The position numbers and the translations under genes were made by a program. Positions 17,187 through 29,081 of a stretch of DNA of 64,000 nt are shown here, one piece after another (the first letter of the stretch is position 1; every line of letters begins with the position of its first letter). The stretch comes from Allobaculum mucilyticum. GTDB lineage: Bacteria; Bacillota_I; Bacilli_A; Erysipelotrichales; Erysipelotrichaceae. Below the pieces are notes generated by a model, which did no database searches, was not told the origin of the DNA, and saw only the letters and a list, made by a program, of their open reading frames with translations. The stretch lies in contig NZ_CP078089.1 of the NCBI RefSeq assembly GCF_022701195.1, positions 2,418,001 to 2,482,000 on the forward strand. Reading direction: 5' to 3'.

Positions 17187-18068
17187 ATGAAAAAGCTTTC
17201 TGCATTACTCGCCGCCGGCACAATCGCTCTTGCTCTTGGCGCATGCTCTTCCAGTTCCGCACCTGCTTCTTCTGCAGCCGCTTCTTCTGCTGCTTCCGGA
17301 TCTTCCGCAGCATCCGGCGAACTGACCACCATTACTGTTGGTGCTACAGCCAACCCGCATGCAATCGTTCTTGAAGAAGCCAAAGAACTGCTCAAGGACA
17401 AAGGCTATGAACTGAAAGTTGTCGAATACTCTGACTATCCAAACATCAATCCGTCGACTTCTGACGGATCTCTCGATGCCAACTACTTCCAGCATGAGCC
17501 TTACCTGATCAGCTACAACGAAGACAACGGCTTCAAAGAGGGCGATGACGGCTATCTCGTTTCTGCAGGCGCCATCCACTACGAACCGCTCGGTATCTAC
17601 TCCGCTAAACACGAGTCGGTTGATGAAATCGAAGACGGTGCGCAGATCGTTGTTCCAAACGATGCCACCAACGAAGCACGTGCTCTCTACCTGCTCCAGG
17701 ATCAGGGCTGGATCACTCTTTCTGACGATGCAACCATCTCTACCGCCACAGTCGTTGATATCGTCGACAACCCGAAAAACCTCGACATCGTTGAAGTTGC
17801 CGCTGACCAGGTTGCTTCCAAACTTCCGGACGTTGACTACGGCGTCATCAACGGAAACTACGCTCTGACTTCCAATGTCACCGATCAGCTGCTCGTATCT
17901 GAAGCAGATGATTCCGATGCAGCACAGACTTACCAGAACGTCATTGCAGTTAAAGAATCCAGAAAAGACGATCCTGCAATCAAAGCTCTCGTTGATGTTC
18001 TCCGTTCCGATGAAATCCGCGCATTCATCAATGAAGAATTCGACGGCGTTGCTGTTCCTGCAAAATAA
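17187..18068 (+). CDS. metQ: Methionine-binding lipoprotein
   Basis: A 293-aa substrate-binding lipoprotein. The signal sequence MKKLSALLAAGTIALALGAC ends in lipobox LGAC, so Cys20 would be lipidated. A Ser/Ala-rich linker (about 21-44) leads to the NlpA/MetQ domain (TVGATANPHAIVLEEAKELL, then DANYFQHEPYL). It would capture methionine outside the membrane and pass it to MetI-MetN. AGAGGAGG precedes the ATG. It is the last gene before the terminator at 18131. Confidence 0.95.
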   Translation: MKKLSALLAAGTIALALGACSSSSAPASSAAASSAASGSSAASGELTTITVGATANPHAIVLEEAKELLKDKGYELKVVEYSDYPNINPSTSDGSLDANYFQHEPYLISYNEDNGFKEGDDGYLVSAGAIHYEPLGIYSAKHESVDEIEDGAQIVVPNDATNEARALYLLQDQGWITLSDDATISTATVVDIVDNPKNLDIVEVAADQVASKLPDVDYGVINGNYALTSNVTDQLLVSEADDSDAAQTYQNVIAVKESRKDDPAIKALVDVLRSDEIRAFINEEFDGVAVPAK

Positions 18069-18130
18069 CAGACAGTAAATCACAAAAAGGCCAGGGCCCG
18101 TTCTCAGGTCCGCCAATAGATGAAATCAGA

Positions 18131-18179
18131 AGCAGCAGATTCTCCAGATCCTCAGTGACCGGAAATCTGCTGCTTTTTT
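18131..18179 (+). terminator. Intrinsic terminator after metQ
   Basis: AGCAGCAGATT (18131-18141) pairs with AATCTGCTGCT (18164-18174), followed by TTTTTT. Confidence 0.88.
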
Positions 18180-18204
18180 GCATGGACGTTCAAACCAGAA
18201 AGAT

Positions 18205-18266
18205 AAAAGGAAAGAGCTGTTCAGATTCCAGACTCCTTAATGGAGTTCAGAGCTGAGCAGCTCTTT
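18205..18266 (-). terminator. Likely terminator of the minus-strand methyltransferase gene
   Basis: AAAGAGCTG at 18211-18219 pairs with CAGCTCTTT at 18258-18266, with a nested ACTCC-TTAAT-GGAGT hairpin. On the minus strand the arm is followed by a T-rich stretch (CTTTCCTTTTAT). Confidence 0.65.
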
Positions 18267-18277
18267 TGTTTTCTGGG

Positions 18278-19210
18278 TTAGTCGAAGTCCTGAACCATTG
18301 CTTCTTCAATGCGTTCAGCAGGCGTTGGGAACGATGTCCAGCGTCCAAACAGACCGCAGGGAAGAACCGCGTGTTCTGCTGTGACAGGCAGAAGGGTTTC
18401 GCCGGTTTCGACAAAACCGCCGTGGTGACGGACAATCGTGCGCTCCAGTGTCTGGCGCAGGGTTGAGAGAGGGAAGCCTGTTGTATACAGATTGACGATG
18501 AAGAAGAGTCCATCATCTGCAAGGATCTTCTGTGCTTCGTTGATGAGCTCGTAGATGTTGTCTTCGAGCTTCCAGACTTCACCGTTCGGGCCGCGTCCGT
18601 AGGAAGGCGGGTCCATGATGATACCCTGGTAGGTTCTGCCTCGACGCTGTTCACGACGGATGAATTTGAGGGCGTCGTCGATCAGAAAGCGGATTTTTTT
18701 ATCTTCGAGATGGTTGAGTTCCATGTTCTCTTTAGCCCAGGCGTTGATGCCTTTGGAGGCGTCGAGATGAATGACTTCATCGGCTCCGGCTTTTGCGGCT
18801 GCCATGGTTGCACCGCCTGTGTAGGCAAACAGGTTGAGAACCCGGATTTCCCGTTCCGGCCGTTCTGTTTTGGCCTGCCGGATAGCTTTCATGATGAAGT
18901 CCCAGTTGGAGGCCTGTTCAGGGAAGAGGCCTGTATGCTTGAAGCCGGTCGGAGAGATTTTAAAGAGCAGGTCCTTGTAGGAAATGACCCATTCCGGCCG
19001 GATCTGCTTTTTGTATTCCCACTGTCCGCCGCCTTTGTTTGAACGGTGGTAGACGGCGTCTGCTTTCTTCCATGGCCCGGGATTGTCTACGGGCCAGATG
19101 GCTACGGGATCCGGTCGGCGGAGAATGACGTCATTCCAGCGTTCGAGCTTTTCCTTGCCGCCGGCGTCGATCACTTCGTAGTCGACCCAGTCTTTTGCGA
19201 TCTGATTCAT
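18278..19210 (-). CDS. Class I SAM-dependent methyltransferase (RlmI/RlmK-like)
   Basis: A 310-aa methyltransferase. The SAM site is VLNLFAYTGGATMAAAKAGADEVIHLDAS and the catalytic motif IIMDPPSYGRGP matches N6-Ade/C5-Cyt type RNA methyltransferases such as RlmI/RlmK (DPP-S/Y). Rossmann fold lies at about residues 140-300; no PUA domain is seen at the N-terminus. Likely target is rRNA, but the base is not certain. The frame is open from 19276; the Met at 19210 is chosen because AGGTG is six bases upstream and it gives MNQIAKDWVDYEVIDAG. Confidence 0.85.
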   Translation of the reverse strand: MNQIAKDWVDYEVIDAGGKEKLERWNDVILRRPDPVAIWPVDNPGPWKKADAVYHRSNKGGGQWEYKKQIRPEWVISYKDLLFKISPTGFKHTGLFPEQASNWDFIMKAIRQAKTERPEREIRVLNLFAYTGGATMAAAKAGADEVIHLDASKGINAWAKENMELNHLEDKKIRFLIDDALKFIRREQRRGRTYQGIIMDPPSYGRGPNGEVWKLEDNIYELINEAQKILADDGLFFIVNLYTTGFPLSTLRQTLERTIVRHHGGFVETGETLLPVTAEHAVLPCGLFGRWTSFPTPAERIEEAMVQDFD

Positions 19211-19347
19211 ATGATGCACCTGCCTTGTTTCTAAATGTAACGTACTCTGCCGCGGGAGACGTTCTGTGTTCTGCATAAATCATGAACAGGGGAGTGGCCG
19301 CGAACAGAGTGCTGTGTGTCGGAGTGATTAAAGTTCCGCTCTTTCAG

Positions 19348-19353
19348 TATAAT
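19348..19353 (+). promoter_or_regulatory. -10 box before the 391-aa unknown gene
   Basis: TATAAT preceded at 17 bases by TGATTA, a weak -35 match. A GCCCG-CGGGC hairpin lies at 19381-19395 in the leader. Confidence 0.4.
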
Positions 19354-19467
19354 CGATTCAGGATCTTTCGCGATGGCTCAGCCCGGAGTGCGGGCATGCC
19401 AGCCTGAACGAAAGGCAAAAAATGAAATAATACTGATGTCCTTAGAAGACAGAAAGGATGTTTTAAA

Positions 19468-20643
19468 ATGTTTGTTCAGCTAATCTGCAAAGACAGAGAA
19501 GAAAAGCAGATGGAAGAACTGTATGAAGTTCTTGGCGCACTCTGTCAGAGAGAAGGCGTGCAGATCGAAGACCGCGGAAACCGCGTAGAGATTCTGGTCT
19601 GCCCGCAGGGCAAGATTGTAGCCCGGGAAGATGGAAAAGATCTGATTCTTTCATCCAATACCCGCTATGGCGGCCCTGGGTTCCATGCGTTTGTTGTGGA
19701 TCTGTTTAAAGATGTTGAAGAAGAAATCCCCGGCGACTATGAGCTGATGGACGATCTGGAATACGATAAGGATGAAGACTTTCATCGACTGACTCACGTC
19801 TATGAAAACGAACTGGATTACATGCGCAATCTGATTCTCGATGAACCGGGATTCAGAAACCGCAACTATATGTTCGATGAGACGTATTATCTTCCAAAAA
19901 ATGAAGACGGCCGGATTAACACTTCGGCTGGTGAAATGGATGAAAAAGAGTTCCGGACCAAACCGCTCGATGAGCTGATGGATAATTTCTATATCTGGAA
20001 CAACTGGGACCGCGACGGACGCTTCTTCCGAAATGCCGCACTGACACTGCTGGCTAAGGAAAGCTACGGCGAGTTCTCAAAGATGAATGAGCAGACGGAA
20101 AAGGTTGCAGAAGAAATCTGCGACGATCTGGAAATTGCTTTCCGGCTTGATCCGACTCTTCCGCTTCCGCTCGACGCTTATAAAGCACTGATTGCCATTT
20201 TAAATCGTGAAAATAAACTGGAGGGCGCCATTGAGATGGACAAGGAAGCCTCCTCGTACCGGACACGCGAAGTCTATCATGTTTTTGAGGATGTCCGACT
20301 CGTTGCTGCAGGCACCGCTGAACGCAGCTACGATCCGACAACGCAGTCCGTTTTCCTGACCTCTCCATTTACAGAAGATCAGGAGTGGGCCTGGCTGCTT
20401 CAGGCTTCCAAGCAGCCGTCCATTCTTCCCCGCCTGGATGCTGTCGAAGAACAGGAGCCGAATGTCAGAGATGACGGCAGTGTGCTCTGGATGGATGAAT
20501 ACACCGAAGACGGCATCCCGACAATTGATGCCATGATCCGTGATGACGAGCAGAAGCTCTACATTCACGGCGTGGCAAAGAGTCAGGCAGAAATCGATTA
20601 CCTGAAGAGCTGCATTGAGCAGTCCGGCTTCTACCGTTTCTGA
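19468..20643 (+). CDS. Unrecognised 391-aa cytosolic acidic protein
   Basis: I do not recognise a family. The protein has no signal peptide, membrane segment or obvious catalytic motif. It is acidic overall, with an aromatic-rich centre (EPGFRNRNYMFDETYYLPKN, then NFYIWNNWDRDGRFF). A helical stretch at about 190-275 and a C-terminal part ending QSGFYRF follow. Codon use matches the surrounding genes, AGAAAGGATG precedes the start, and it has its own -10 box and terminator, so it is a real gene. Neighbours on both sides point away in orientation and give no functional hint. Confidence 0.7.
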   Translation: MFVQLICKDREEKQMEELYEVLGALCQREGVQIEDRGNRVEILVCPQGKIVAREDGKDLILSSNTRYGGPGFHAFVVDLFKDVEEEIPGDYELMDDLEYDKDEDFHRLTHVYENELDYMRNLILDEPGFRNRNYMFDETYYLPKNEDGRINTSAGEMDEKEFRTKPLDELMDNFYIWNNWDRDGRFFRNAALTLLAKESYGEFSKMNEQTEKVAEEICDDLEIAFRLDPTLPLPLDAYKALIAILNRENKLEGAIEMDKEASSYRTREVYHVFEDVRLVAAGTAERSYDPTTQSVFLTSPFTEDQEWAWLLQASKQPSILPRLDAVEEQEPNVRDDGSVLWMDEYTEDGIPTIDAMIRDDEQKLYIHGVAKSQAEIDYLKSCIEQSGFYRF

Positions 20644-20658
20644 TTTCCTGCACTGATG

Positions 20659-20698
20659 AAAAATCCCGCTTCTCGTGAGTAAGAGAAACGGGATTTTT
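20659..20698. terminator. Bidirectional terminator
   Basis: AAAAATCCCG pairs with CGGGATTTTT and an inner TTCTC-GAGAA stem continues it. It serves the plus-strand 391-aa gene and the minus-strand SIS gene. Confidence 0.88.
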
Positions 20699-20765
20699 CT
20701 GTGGCTTGCTGATGATTGAGACAGAGGTCTGCAGATCACGTTCGGAAAGAATATTGGGACGGGTT

Positions 20766-21497
20766 CTACTTCCAGTAGCCGTAATACTTTTCAAACAGTT
20801 CGGCATTGACCTGGTCGCCGCCATCGACGTTTGAAGAGCAGAAGACAGGCGGACGCAGACCGGCTTTTGCGATGTTTTCAATGGTCTGTGTCATCATGGC
20901 TTCCATCATGAAAATGCCGATAAAATCACTGACCGGACCGACAGGAAGGTCAACGCCATCAAGCTTCAGGGAAGCATCGCCTTTAGGTGCGTGGTTGTCG
21001 ATGACGATATCGGCAAGTTCGTACAGTTTGTAGCCGGAAGGGGCTCTGGAAACGGTCTGTTTTGAATGTTCAAGCGATGTCAGTGCAATAACGAAAGCGC
21101 CTTTCTTGCGGGATTCTTCGGCCATTTCGACAGGAACCGCATTGCGTCCGGAATTGGAAATGATGATGATCGTATCATGCTCATCGAGCTTGTACAGATT
21201 CAGAAGGGAAGCGGCGTATCCTGAAATCCGTTCAATGCCGGTGGATTTTGTCGGGAAATCAATGACCATCAGCTCGGTAGGCAGAATGGCTTTAATCAGA
21301 GCCAGACCGCCGGCTCTGGCGTAGACTTCTTCCGCCATAATGTGCGAATGACCTGATCCGAAAACGTAAATCCGGCCGTGGTTGATGCAGGTTTTTGCAA
21401 GCTGGGCAGCGGCAGCTTCCAGATTCTTTTCTTCATCTTCAAATGCTTTGGCAAGCAGCTCTGAGGCATGCTGATAATACTTTGTCAGTGCGTTCAT
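20766..21497 (-). CDS. SIS-domain protein (UPF0309-like sugar-phosphate-binding protein)
   Basis: A 243-aa protein with one SIS fold. IYVFGSGHSHIMAEEVYARAGG is the first phosphosugar loop and IIIISNSGRNAVPVEMAEESRKKG the second Ser-rich loop. The middle resembles the GmhA/UPF0309 group, which binds or isomerises phosphosugars; the substrate is unknown. The Met at 21497 is chosen (MNALTKYYQHASELL) because AAAGGA precedes it; the upstream 34 codons are unlikely to be coding. Confidence 0.8.
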   Translation of the reverse strand: MNALTKYYQHASELLAKAFEDEEKNLEAAAAQLAKTCINHGRIYVFGSGHSHIMAEEVYARAGGLALIKAILPTELMVIDFPTKSTGIERISGYAASLLNLYKLDEHDTIIIISNSGRNAVPVEMAEESRKKGAFVIALTSLEHSKQTVSRAPSGYKLYELADIVIDNHAPKGDASLKLDGVDLPVGPVSDFIGIFMMEAMMTQTIENIAKAGLRPPVFCSSNVDGGDQVNAELFEKYYGYWK

Positions 21498-21828
21498 AAA
21501 GGATCCTTTCTCATGCAGGAACAGGATGGTTTCCATGCATTCGTATCTGTCCTCATTTTCGCACAAATCAGGCAAAGCGGCGAAAAATCCTCCGTTCAAA
21601 AATAATCCTTAATGACTATACATAAAGCAAAAATGAATGCTTAATCCAGACTGATCGTCTGCCATGCCAGAGACCGGGGAAGATGGCGTTTTATTCTGTG
21701 CGTTTTATGGGCATGATAGAATATGGAAAGCTTTCTGTTTCGTATCGGATCCTCCCTTCAGGTCTCCTCTGGGGATGATCCTTACCAGACAGAGATCCAA
21801 TCGAAATACAGAAGAAAGAGGGAGATGT

Positions 21829-24102
21829 ATGGCACTGCTGATTGATGGGCTGAATGAAAAACAGAGAGAGGCGGCAACGACGATCGACTGCCCCGTGCGC
21901 ATTGTCGCTGGTGCAGGGTCCGGAAAGACAAGCGTGCTGATCGCCCGGATTGAATATCTGATCCGTGAAGCGGACGTCTACCCTAACCGGATCATGGCGA
22001 TTACCTTTACCAATAAAGCCGCCCGTGAAATGCAGGAGCGTCTTGAAGCCGTTCTTCCGTTTGAAGCCATGCGTGTGCGGATTTCAACCATTCACTCCCT
22101 TTGCGCCAGAATCCTTCGCGAAGATGCTGTAGCGGCAGGCTATCCGAAAAATTTCACAATTCTGGACGCGGAGGATCAGAAGTCTATTCTTCGCAGAATT
22201 TACAAGACGCTCAATGTGTCGGCAACGGAATTTCCGCCTGGCAAAATGCTCGCCATGATCTCCGATAATAAAACGCATCAGCTCACCCCTGAACAGGTCC
22301 GCGAATACGCTTCAGATTTCGATTCCACAACGTCTGCAGAAGTGTATACCCGCTATGTAAAAGAGCTGCAGACCATTCGCACAATGGATTTTGATGATCT
22401 GCTGCTCGAGACTAAGCGGCTGCTTGAAACGGATGAAGGTGTCCGGAACAAATGGCAGAACCGGCTGGACTACATTCATGTTGATGAGTTCCAGGACGTT
22501 GACCCGATTCAGTACCAGCTGATCCGGCTGCTGTGCAGACCGGATACAGCCCTTGCGGTTGTCGGCGATCCGGACCAGACGATTTATACATGGCGCGGGG
22601 CATCGGTTGACATCATCATGAACTTCGAAAAAGATTTCCCCGGCGCAAAAACCATCATTCTCGACCTGAACTACCGTTCGGTACAGCCAATTCTTGAAGC
22701 GGCCAATGAACTGATTGCCTGCAACAAGAACCGTGTCAAAAAGGATCTTCGGGCCACAAGAGAAGGCAGTCTTCCTGTCATTGAATATGAAGGATTCACA
22801 CAGCCTGATGAAGTCCGTTTCATCACGGACATGATCGGCAGACTGCATGACAGCACGATCGGCGGCCGGAAAATCGAGTGGAAAGATATTGCCCTGCTGT
22901 ACCGGGCCAACTATCTTTCCCGGAACTTTGAAAAAATGTTCGTCTCGCACAAAATCCCGTACAACGTCGTTGGCGGTACGCGCTTCTTTGAAAGAAGGGA
23001 AGTCAAGGATGTCCTTGCGTATCTGAGCCTTCTGCAGAAACCCGATGAAAACGATCCGAAATTTTTGGCGCTCAATGTCAGCATGGAGCGGGTCATCAAT
23101 GTTCCGCGAAGAGGGAACGGCGAAAAATTCCTTGAGAAGCTGCGTATTGAAAGCGATCTGCGCGGCATCAATATGCTCGATGTCCTGCGCGATCCGCAGA
23201 CCGTTCCCAAAAAGAAAGCAGCCGAATTTATCAGCCTGATTGATGAGCTGAAGATGCTTCTTGAGCGGGACGGTCTTGAAGAGATCGTTGCGCATATTCT
23301 CAGCCGGACCGGACTTGAAGAAGAACTTCGAAGGGAAACAGCACAGAACACGAAAGAACAGGCGGAGTCCCGCGTTGAGAACGTCAAAGAACTTGCTGAA
23401 GATATCCACGAAGCGCAGAAGAAAAATCCGGATCTGACGCTTGAGGACTATCTGCAGGATATTGCGCTGTTTACTGGCAAGAAAGAAGAGATCACGCAGA
23501 ATGCCGTCACCATGATGACGGTTCATGCCGCTAAAGGAACGGAATTTCCGGTTGTCTTTGTCTGCGGGCTCAATGACGGCATCTTTCCTTCCGATCGCTC
23601 GCTTGCTGAAAGCGGAAGAGCCGGACTGGAAGAAGAAAGACGTCTGCTCTACGTTGCCATGACGCGCGCTAAAGATCTGCTGTTTCTGACCTGGGCGCAG
23701 AATCTGTATGCGGGCGGACAGGCACTTTCCACGCCCTCCCGCTTTCTGCTTGAAATCTCGGATGACAAGTATGCCCAGATGCGCGCGGCAGGAAAGCTTC
23801 CGAGAATGACGGAACAGGAAAAGAACAGAAAGAACGAGCAGGAAGCAAAAGATAACTTAAGCCGGCTTGCAAAAGTCCGGGATCAGCAGCTCAAAGCCGC
23901 CAGGACGCTGCGCGAGCGGGCAAAACATACGAAAAAACCGCTGAAGCTTCGCCCGGGTGACCGGGTTGGCCATACCAAGTTCGGGCTGGGTACTGTAAAG
24001 AGTGCAGACGGTTCGATTATTGAAGTTGAATTCGATGCATACGGCACCAAAAAAATTGCCCAGAGCTTTCTGAGTCTGGCTGATACACCGTCCGGCTCCT
24101 GA
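21829..24102 (+). CDS. pcrA: ATP-dependent DNA helicase PcrA/UvrD
   Basis: A 757-aa SF1A helicase. Visible motifs are Walker A GAGSGKT (about residues 28-34), ITFTNKAAREMQER (Ia), DEFQDVDPIQ (II, about 220), GDPDQTIYTWRGA (III), TVHAAKGTEFPVVFV (V) and RLLYVAMTRAKDLLFLTW (VI). The last 50 residues (PGDRVGHTKFGLGTVKSADG) form the Tudor-like domain that binds RNA polymerase in PcrA. It removes protein roadblocks and acts in repair and rolling-circle replication. Start at 21829 after AGGGAG gives MALLIDGLNEKQREA; the open frame upstream to 21664 is not likely used. ligA follows, as in many Firmicutes. Confidence 0.97.
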   Translation: MALLIDGLNEKQREAATTIDCPVRIVAGAGSGKTSVLIARIEYLIREADVYPNRIMAITFTNKAAREMQERLEAVLPFEAMRVRISTIHSLCARILREDAVAAGYPKNFTILDAEDQKSILRRIYKTLNVSATEFPPGKMLAMISDNKTHQLTPEQVREYASDFDSTTSAEVYTRYVKELQTIRTMDFDDLLLETKRLLETDEGVRNKWQNRLDYIHVDEFQDVDPIQYQLIRLLCRPDTALAVVGDPDQTIYTWRGASVDIIMNFEKDFPGAKTIILDLNYRSVQPILEAANELIACNKNRVKKDLRATREGSLPVIEYEGFTQPDEVRFITDMIGRLHDSTIGGRKIEWKDIALLYRANYLSRNFEKMFVSHKIPYNVVGGTRFFERREVKDVLAYLSLLQKPDENDPKFLALNVSMERVINVPRRGNGEKFLEKLRIESDLRGINMLDVLRDPQTVPKKKAAEFISLIDELKMLLERDGLEEIVAHILSRTGLEEELRRETAQNTKEQAESRVENVKELAEDIHEAQKKNPDLTLEDYLQDIALFTGKKEEITQNAVTMMTVHAAKGTEFPVVFVCGLNDGIFPSDRSLAESGRAGLEEERRLLYVAMTRAKDLLFLTWAQNLYAGGQALSTPSRFLLEISDDKYAQMRAAGKLPRMTEQEKNRKNEQEAKDNLSRLAKVRDQQLKAARTLRERAKHTKKPLKLRPGDRVGHTKFGLGTVKSADGSIIEVEFDAYGTKKIAQSFLSLADTPSGS

Positions 24103-24198
24103 TCCGGACAGGGTTTGTTAGAATTGATTCGGCCTGTCTGGCATCTTATGCCAGCAGAATGATAAACAGTGAATTCATATTAAGAAACAGAAATATAA

Positions 24199-27284
<3,086 letters not shown>

Positions 27285-27363
27285 CCATGATCTGAACAGA
27301 AATTCCGCCCTGCGATTGACAAATGATGCAGGTTTGCGGATTCAATACTTGCATGCTGCTTTA

Positions 27364-27393
27364 GACCGGACAGATTCAACTGCAGGTCCGGTC
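27364..27393 (+). promoter_or_regulatory. Hairpin in the gatCAB leader
   Basis: GACCGGAC pairs with GTCCGGTC over 14 bases, 19 bases before the gatC start and directly upstream of the ribosome site. A perfect TTGACA at about 27318 suggests a promoter before it. No T-tract follows, so it is not a terminator. Confidence 0.5.
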
Positions 27394-27411
27394 AGACAGG
27401 AAAGGAAGACA

Positions 27412-27705
27412 ATGGAAAAATTTTCGACCGAGTATTTCAGAAAACTCGCTTCCGATCTTAAATTTTCCCTTTCGGATGAAGAGATCGAAGAACTGAAAAA
27501 AGACTTTCAGGCTGTCGAAGCCCAGGTCGAGCTCTTTGAGAGCATCGATACCGAGGGCGTCGAGCCGATGGTTTTCCCTTTTGAAGAGGAAACCGTATTT
27601 CTGCGCGACGATGAAGTCGCTGATGTACTGAGCCGCGAAGACGCGCTGTCCAATGCGCCTGACGTTCGCATGGGTCATGTTCACGTTCCGAAGGTGGTGA
27701 AATAA
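27412..27705 (+). CDS. gatC: Aspartyl/glutamyl-tRNA amidotransferase subunit C
   Basis: A 97-aa subunit that clamps GatA and GatB together. The family pattern is visible: KLASDLKFSLSDEEIEELKKDFQ, VELFESIDTEGVEPM and LRDDEV. The ATG at 27412 follows AAAGGAAG; the upstream frame (from 27235) is not part of the protein. The last base of the stop codon is the first base of gatA. Confidence 0.93.
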   Translation: MEKFSTEYFRKLASDLKFSLSDEEIEELKKDFQAVEAQVELFESIDTEGVEPMVFPFEEETVFLRDDEVADVLSREDALSNAPDVRMGHVHVPKVVK

Positions 27706-29081
27706 TGAACAGCAAATTTTCTGCAAAAGAGGCCGCAAAAGCCATCGAAGCGCTGCAGCCTGAACTCAATGCAGCCGTTACGATTGTTGAAGACCCGCAG
27801 GATAACCCCAATCAGGGACCTCTTGCCGGCATTCCGGTTGTTTTAAAGGACAACATCAACTCCAAAGGCCTGCGCACAACCGCCAGTTCGAAAATTCTCG
27901 ACAACTACGTTCCGGTCTACGACGCTACGATCGTAGAAAAGCTGACGAACGCAGGAGCCGTTATTGTTGCCAAATCCAGCATGGATGAACTTGGCATGGG
28001 CGGAACAAACCGCAACGCGGCAACCGGACCGGCTGCCAACCCCTGGAATACCGCTCATATTACCGGCGGATCTTCCGGCGGAAGCGCTGCGCTGACTGCA
28101 GCTGAAACAGTACCACTGGCTATTGGTACAGATACTGGCGACTCGATCCGTAAGCCGGCAGCTTACTGCGGCGTTATCGGCGTTAAACCGACCTACGGCC
28201 GCATTTCCCGCTATGGCATCATTCCGTATGCTTCTTCGCTTGATACTGTCGGATTCTTTACCCGCAATATCCCGGATGCGGCTCTGGCTCTTGAAGTTCT
28301 GGCTGGACGTGATGATCACGACATGACAAGCTCCTTCCTGCCGGTTCCAAACTACGCAGAAGATCTGAAACCTTCTGTCGAAGGAAAAAACATCGGCGTA
28401 TTCCGCACAGTTTCCGATCGCATTGTGCGTCCGGAAATGAAAGAAGCTTTTGAAAAGCTCGTCAAAGATCTTGAGGCTGCCGGTGCAAAAATCGTCGATG
28501 TAACCATGGACGAAAAACTGATGAACCTCATCGCTCCGGTCTACAAGACCATCGCAAACGCCGAAGCAACTGCCAACCACTCCAACCTGGACGGCATCCG
28601 TTTTGGCGTACGCAAACCGGGTGCATCGGTTGAAGAAGTTATGACCAACTCCAGAACGGCCGGCTTCTCCAGCTATGTCCGTGCCCGTTTTGTGATCGGT
28701 TCCTACTCCCTGTTTGAAGAAAACCAGGATCGTCTGTTCCGCAAGGCACAGAAAATCCGTCGTCTGCTTGTCGATGCCTACAAAGCCCTGTTCGAAAAAT
28801 GCGATCTGATTCTCGCTCCGGCTGCAGTTGATGTTGCTCCGCTCATTGAAGAGAGCAGCGATGTCCGCTTCGGTCAGGACCGTTTTGAAGAAGAGCACAT
28901 GCAGCTCGCCAACTTCTCCGGCTATCCATCCCTGACCATGCCTCTTGGCCTGGCAGATGGTCTGCCTTTTGGCATCAACCTGACCGCTCCTGCATTTGAA
29001 GAGCAGAACCTCTTTGATGCAGCCGCAAAAATTGAAGAAATCATCGACTGGAAGGAGGAACCGGCATGTCTCGCGAAGTAA
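27705..29081 (+). CDS. gatA: Aspartyl/glutamyl-tRNA amidotransferase subunit A
   Basis: A 458-aa amidase-signature enzyme that frees ammonia from glutamine for GatB. The Lys-Ser-Ser triad is readable: Lys near 48 (VVLKDNI), cis-Ser in GGSSGGSAA (about 122-130) and the nucleophile Ser at about 147. That Ser sits in IGTDTGDSIRKPA, where most GatA proteins have TGGSIRQPA. The Gly-to-Asp change directly before the nucleophile (codon GAC at 28140-28142) is notable. The gene otherwise looks intact and slightly shorter than the usual 480-490 aa at the N-terminus. It overlaps gatB by 16 bases. Confidence 0.95.
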   Translation: MNSKFSAKEAAKAIEALQPELNAAVTIVEDPQDNPNQGPLAGIPVVLKDNINSKGLRTTASSKILDNYVPVYDATIVEKLTNAGAVIVAKSSMDELGMGGTNRNAATGPAANPWNTAHITGGSSGGSAALTAAETVPLAIGTDTGDSIRKPAAYCGVIGVKPTYGRISRYGIIPYASSLDTVGFFTRNIPDAALALEVLAGRDDHDMTSSFLPVPNYAEDLKPSVEGKNIGVFRTVSDRIVRPEMKEAFEKLVKDLEAAGAKIVDVTMDEKLMNLIAPVYKTIANAEATANHSNLDGIRFGVRKPGASVEEVMTNSRTAGFSSYVRARFVIGSYSLFEENQDRLFRKAQKIRRLLVDAYKALFEKCDLILAPAAVDVAPLIEESSDVRFGQDRFEEEHMQLANFSGYPSLTMPLGLADGLPFGINLTAPAFEEQNLFDAAAKIEEIIDWKEEPACLAK

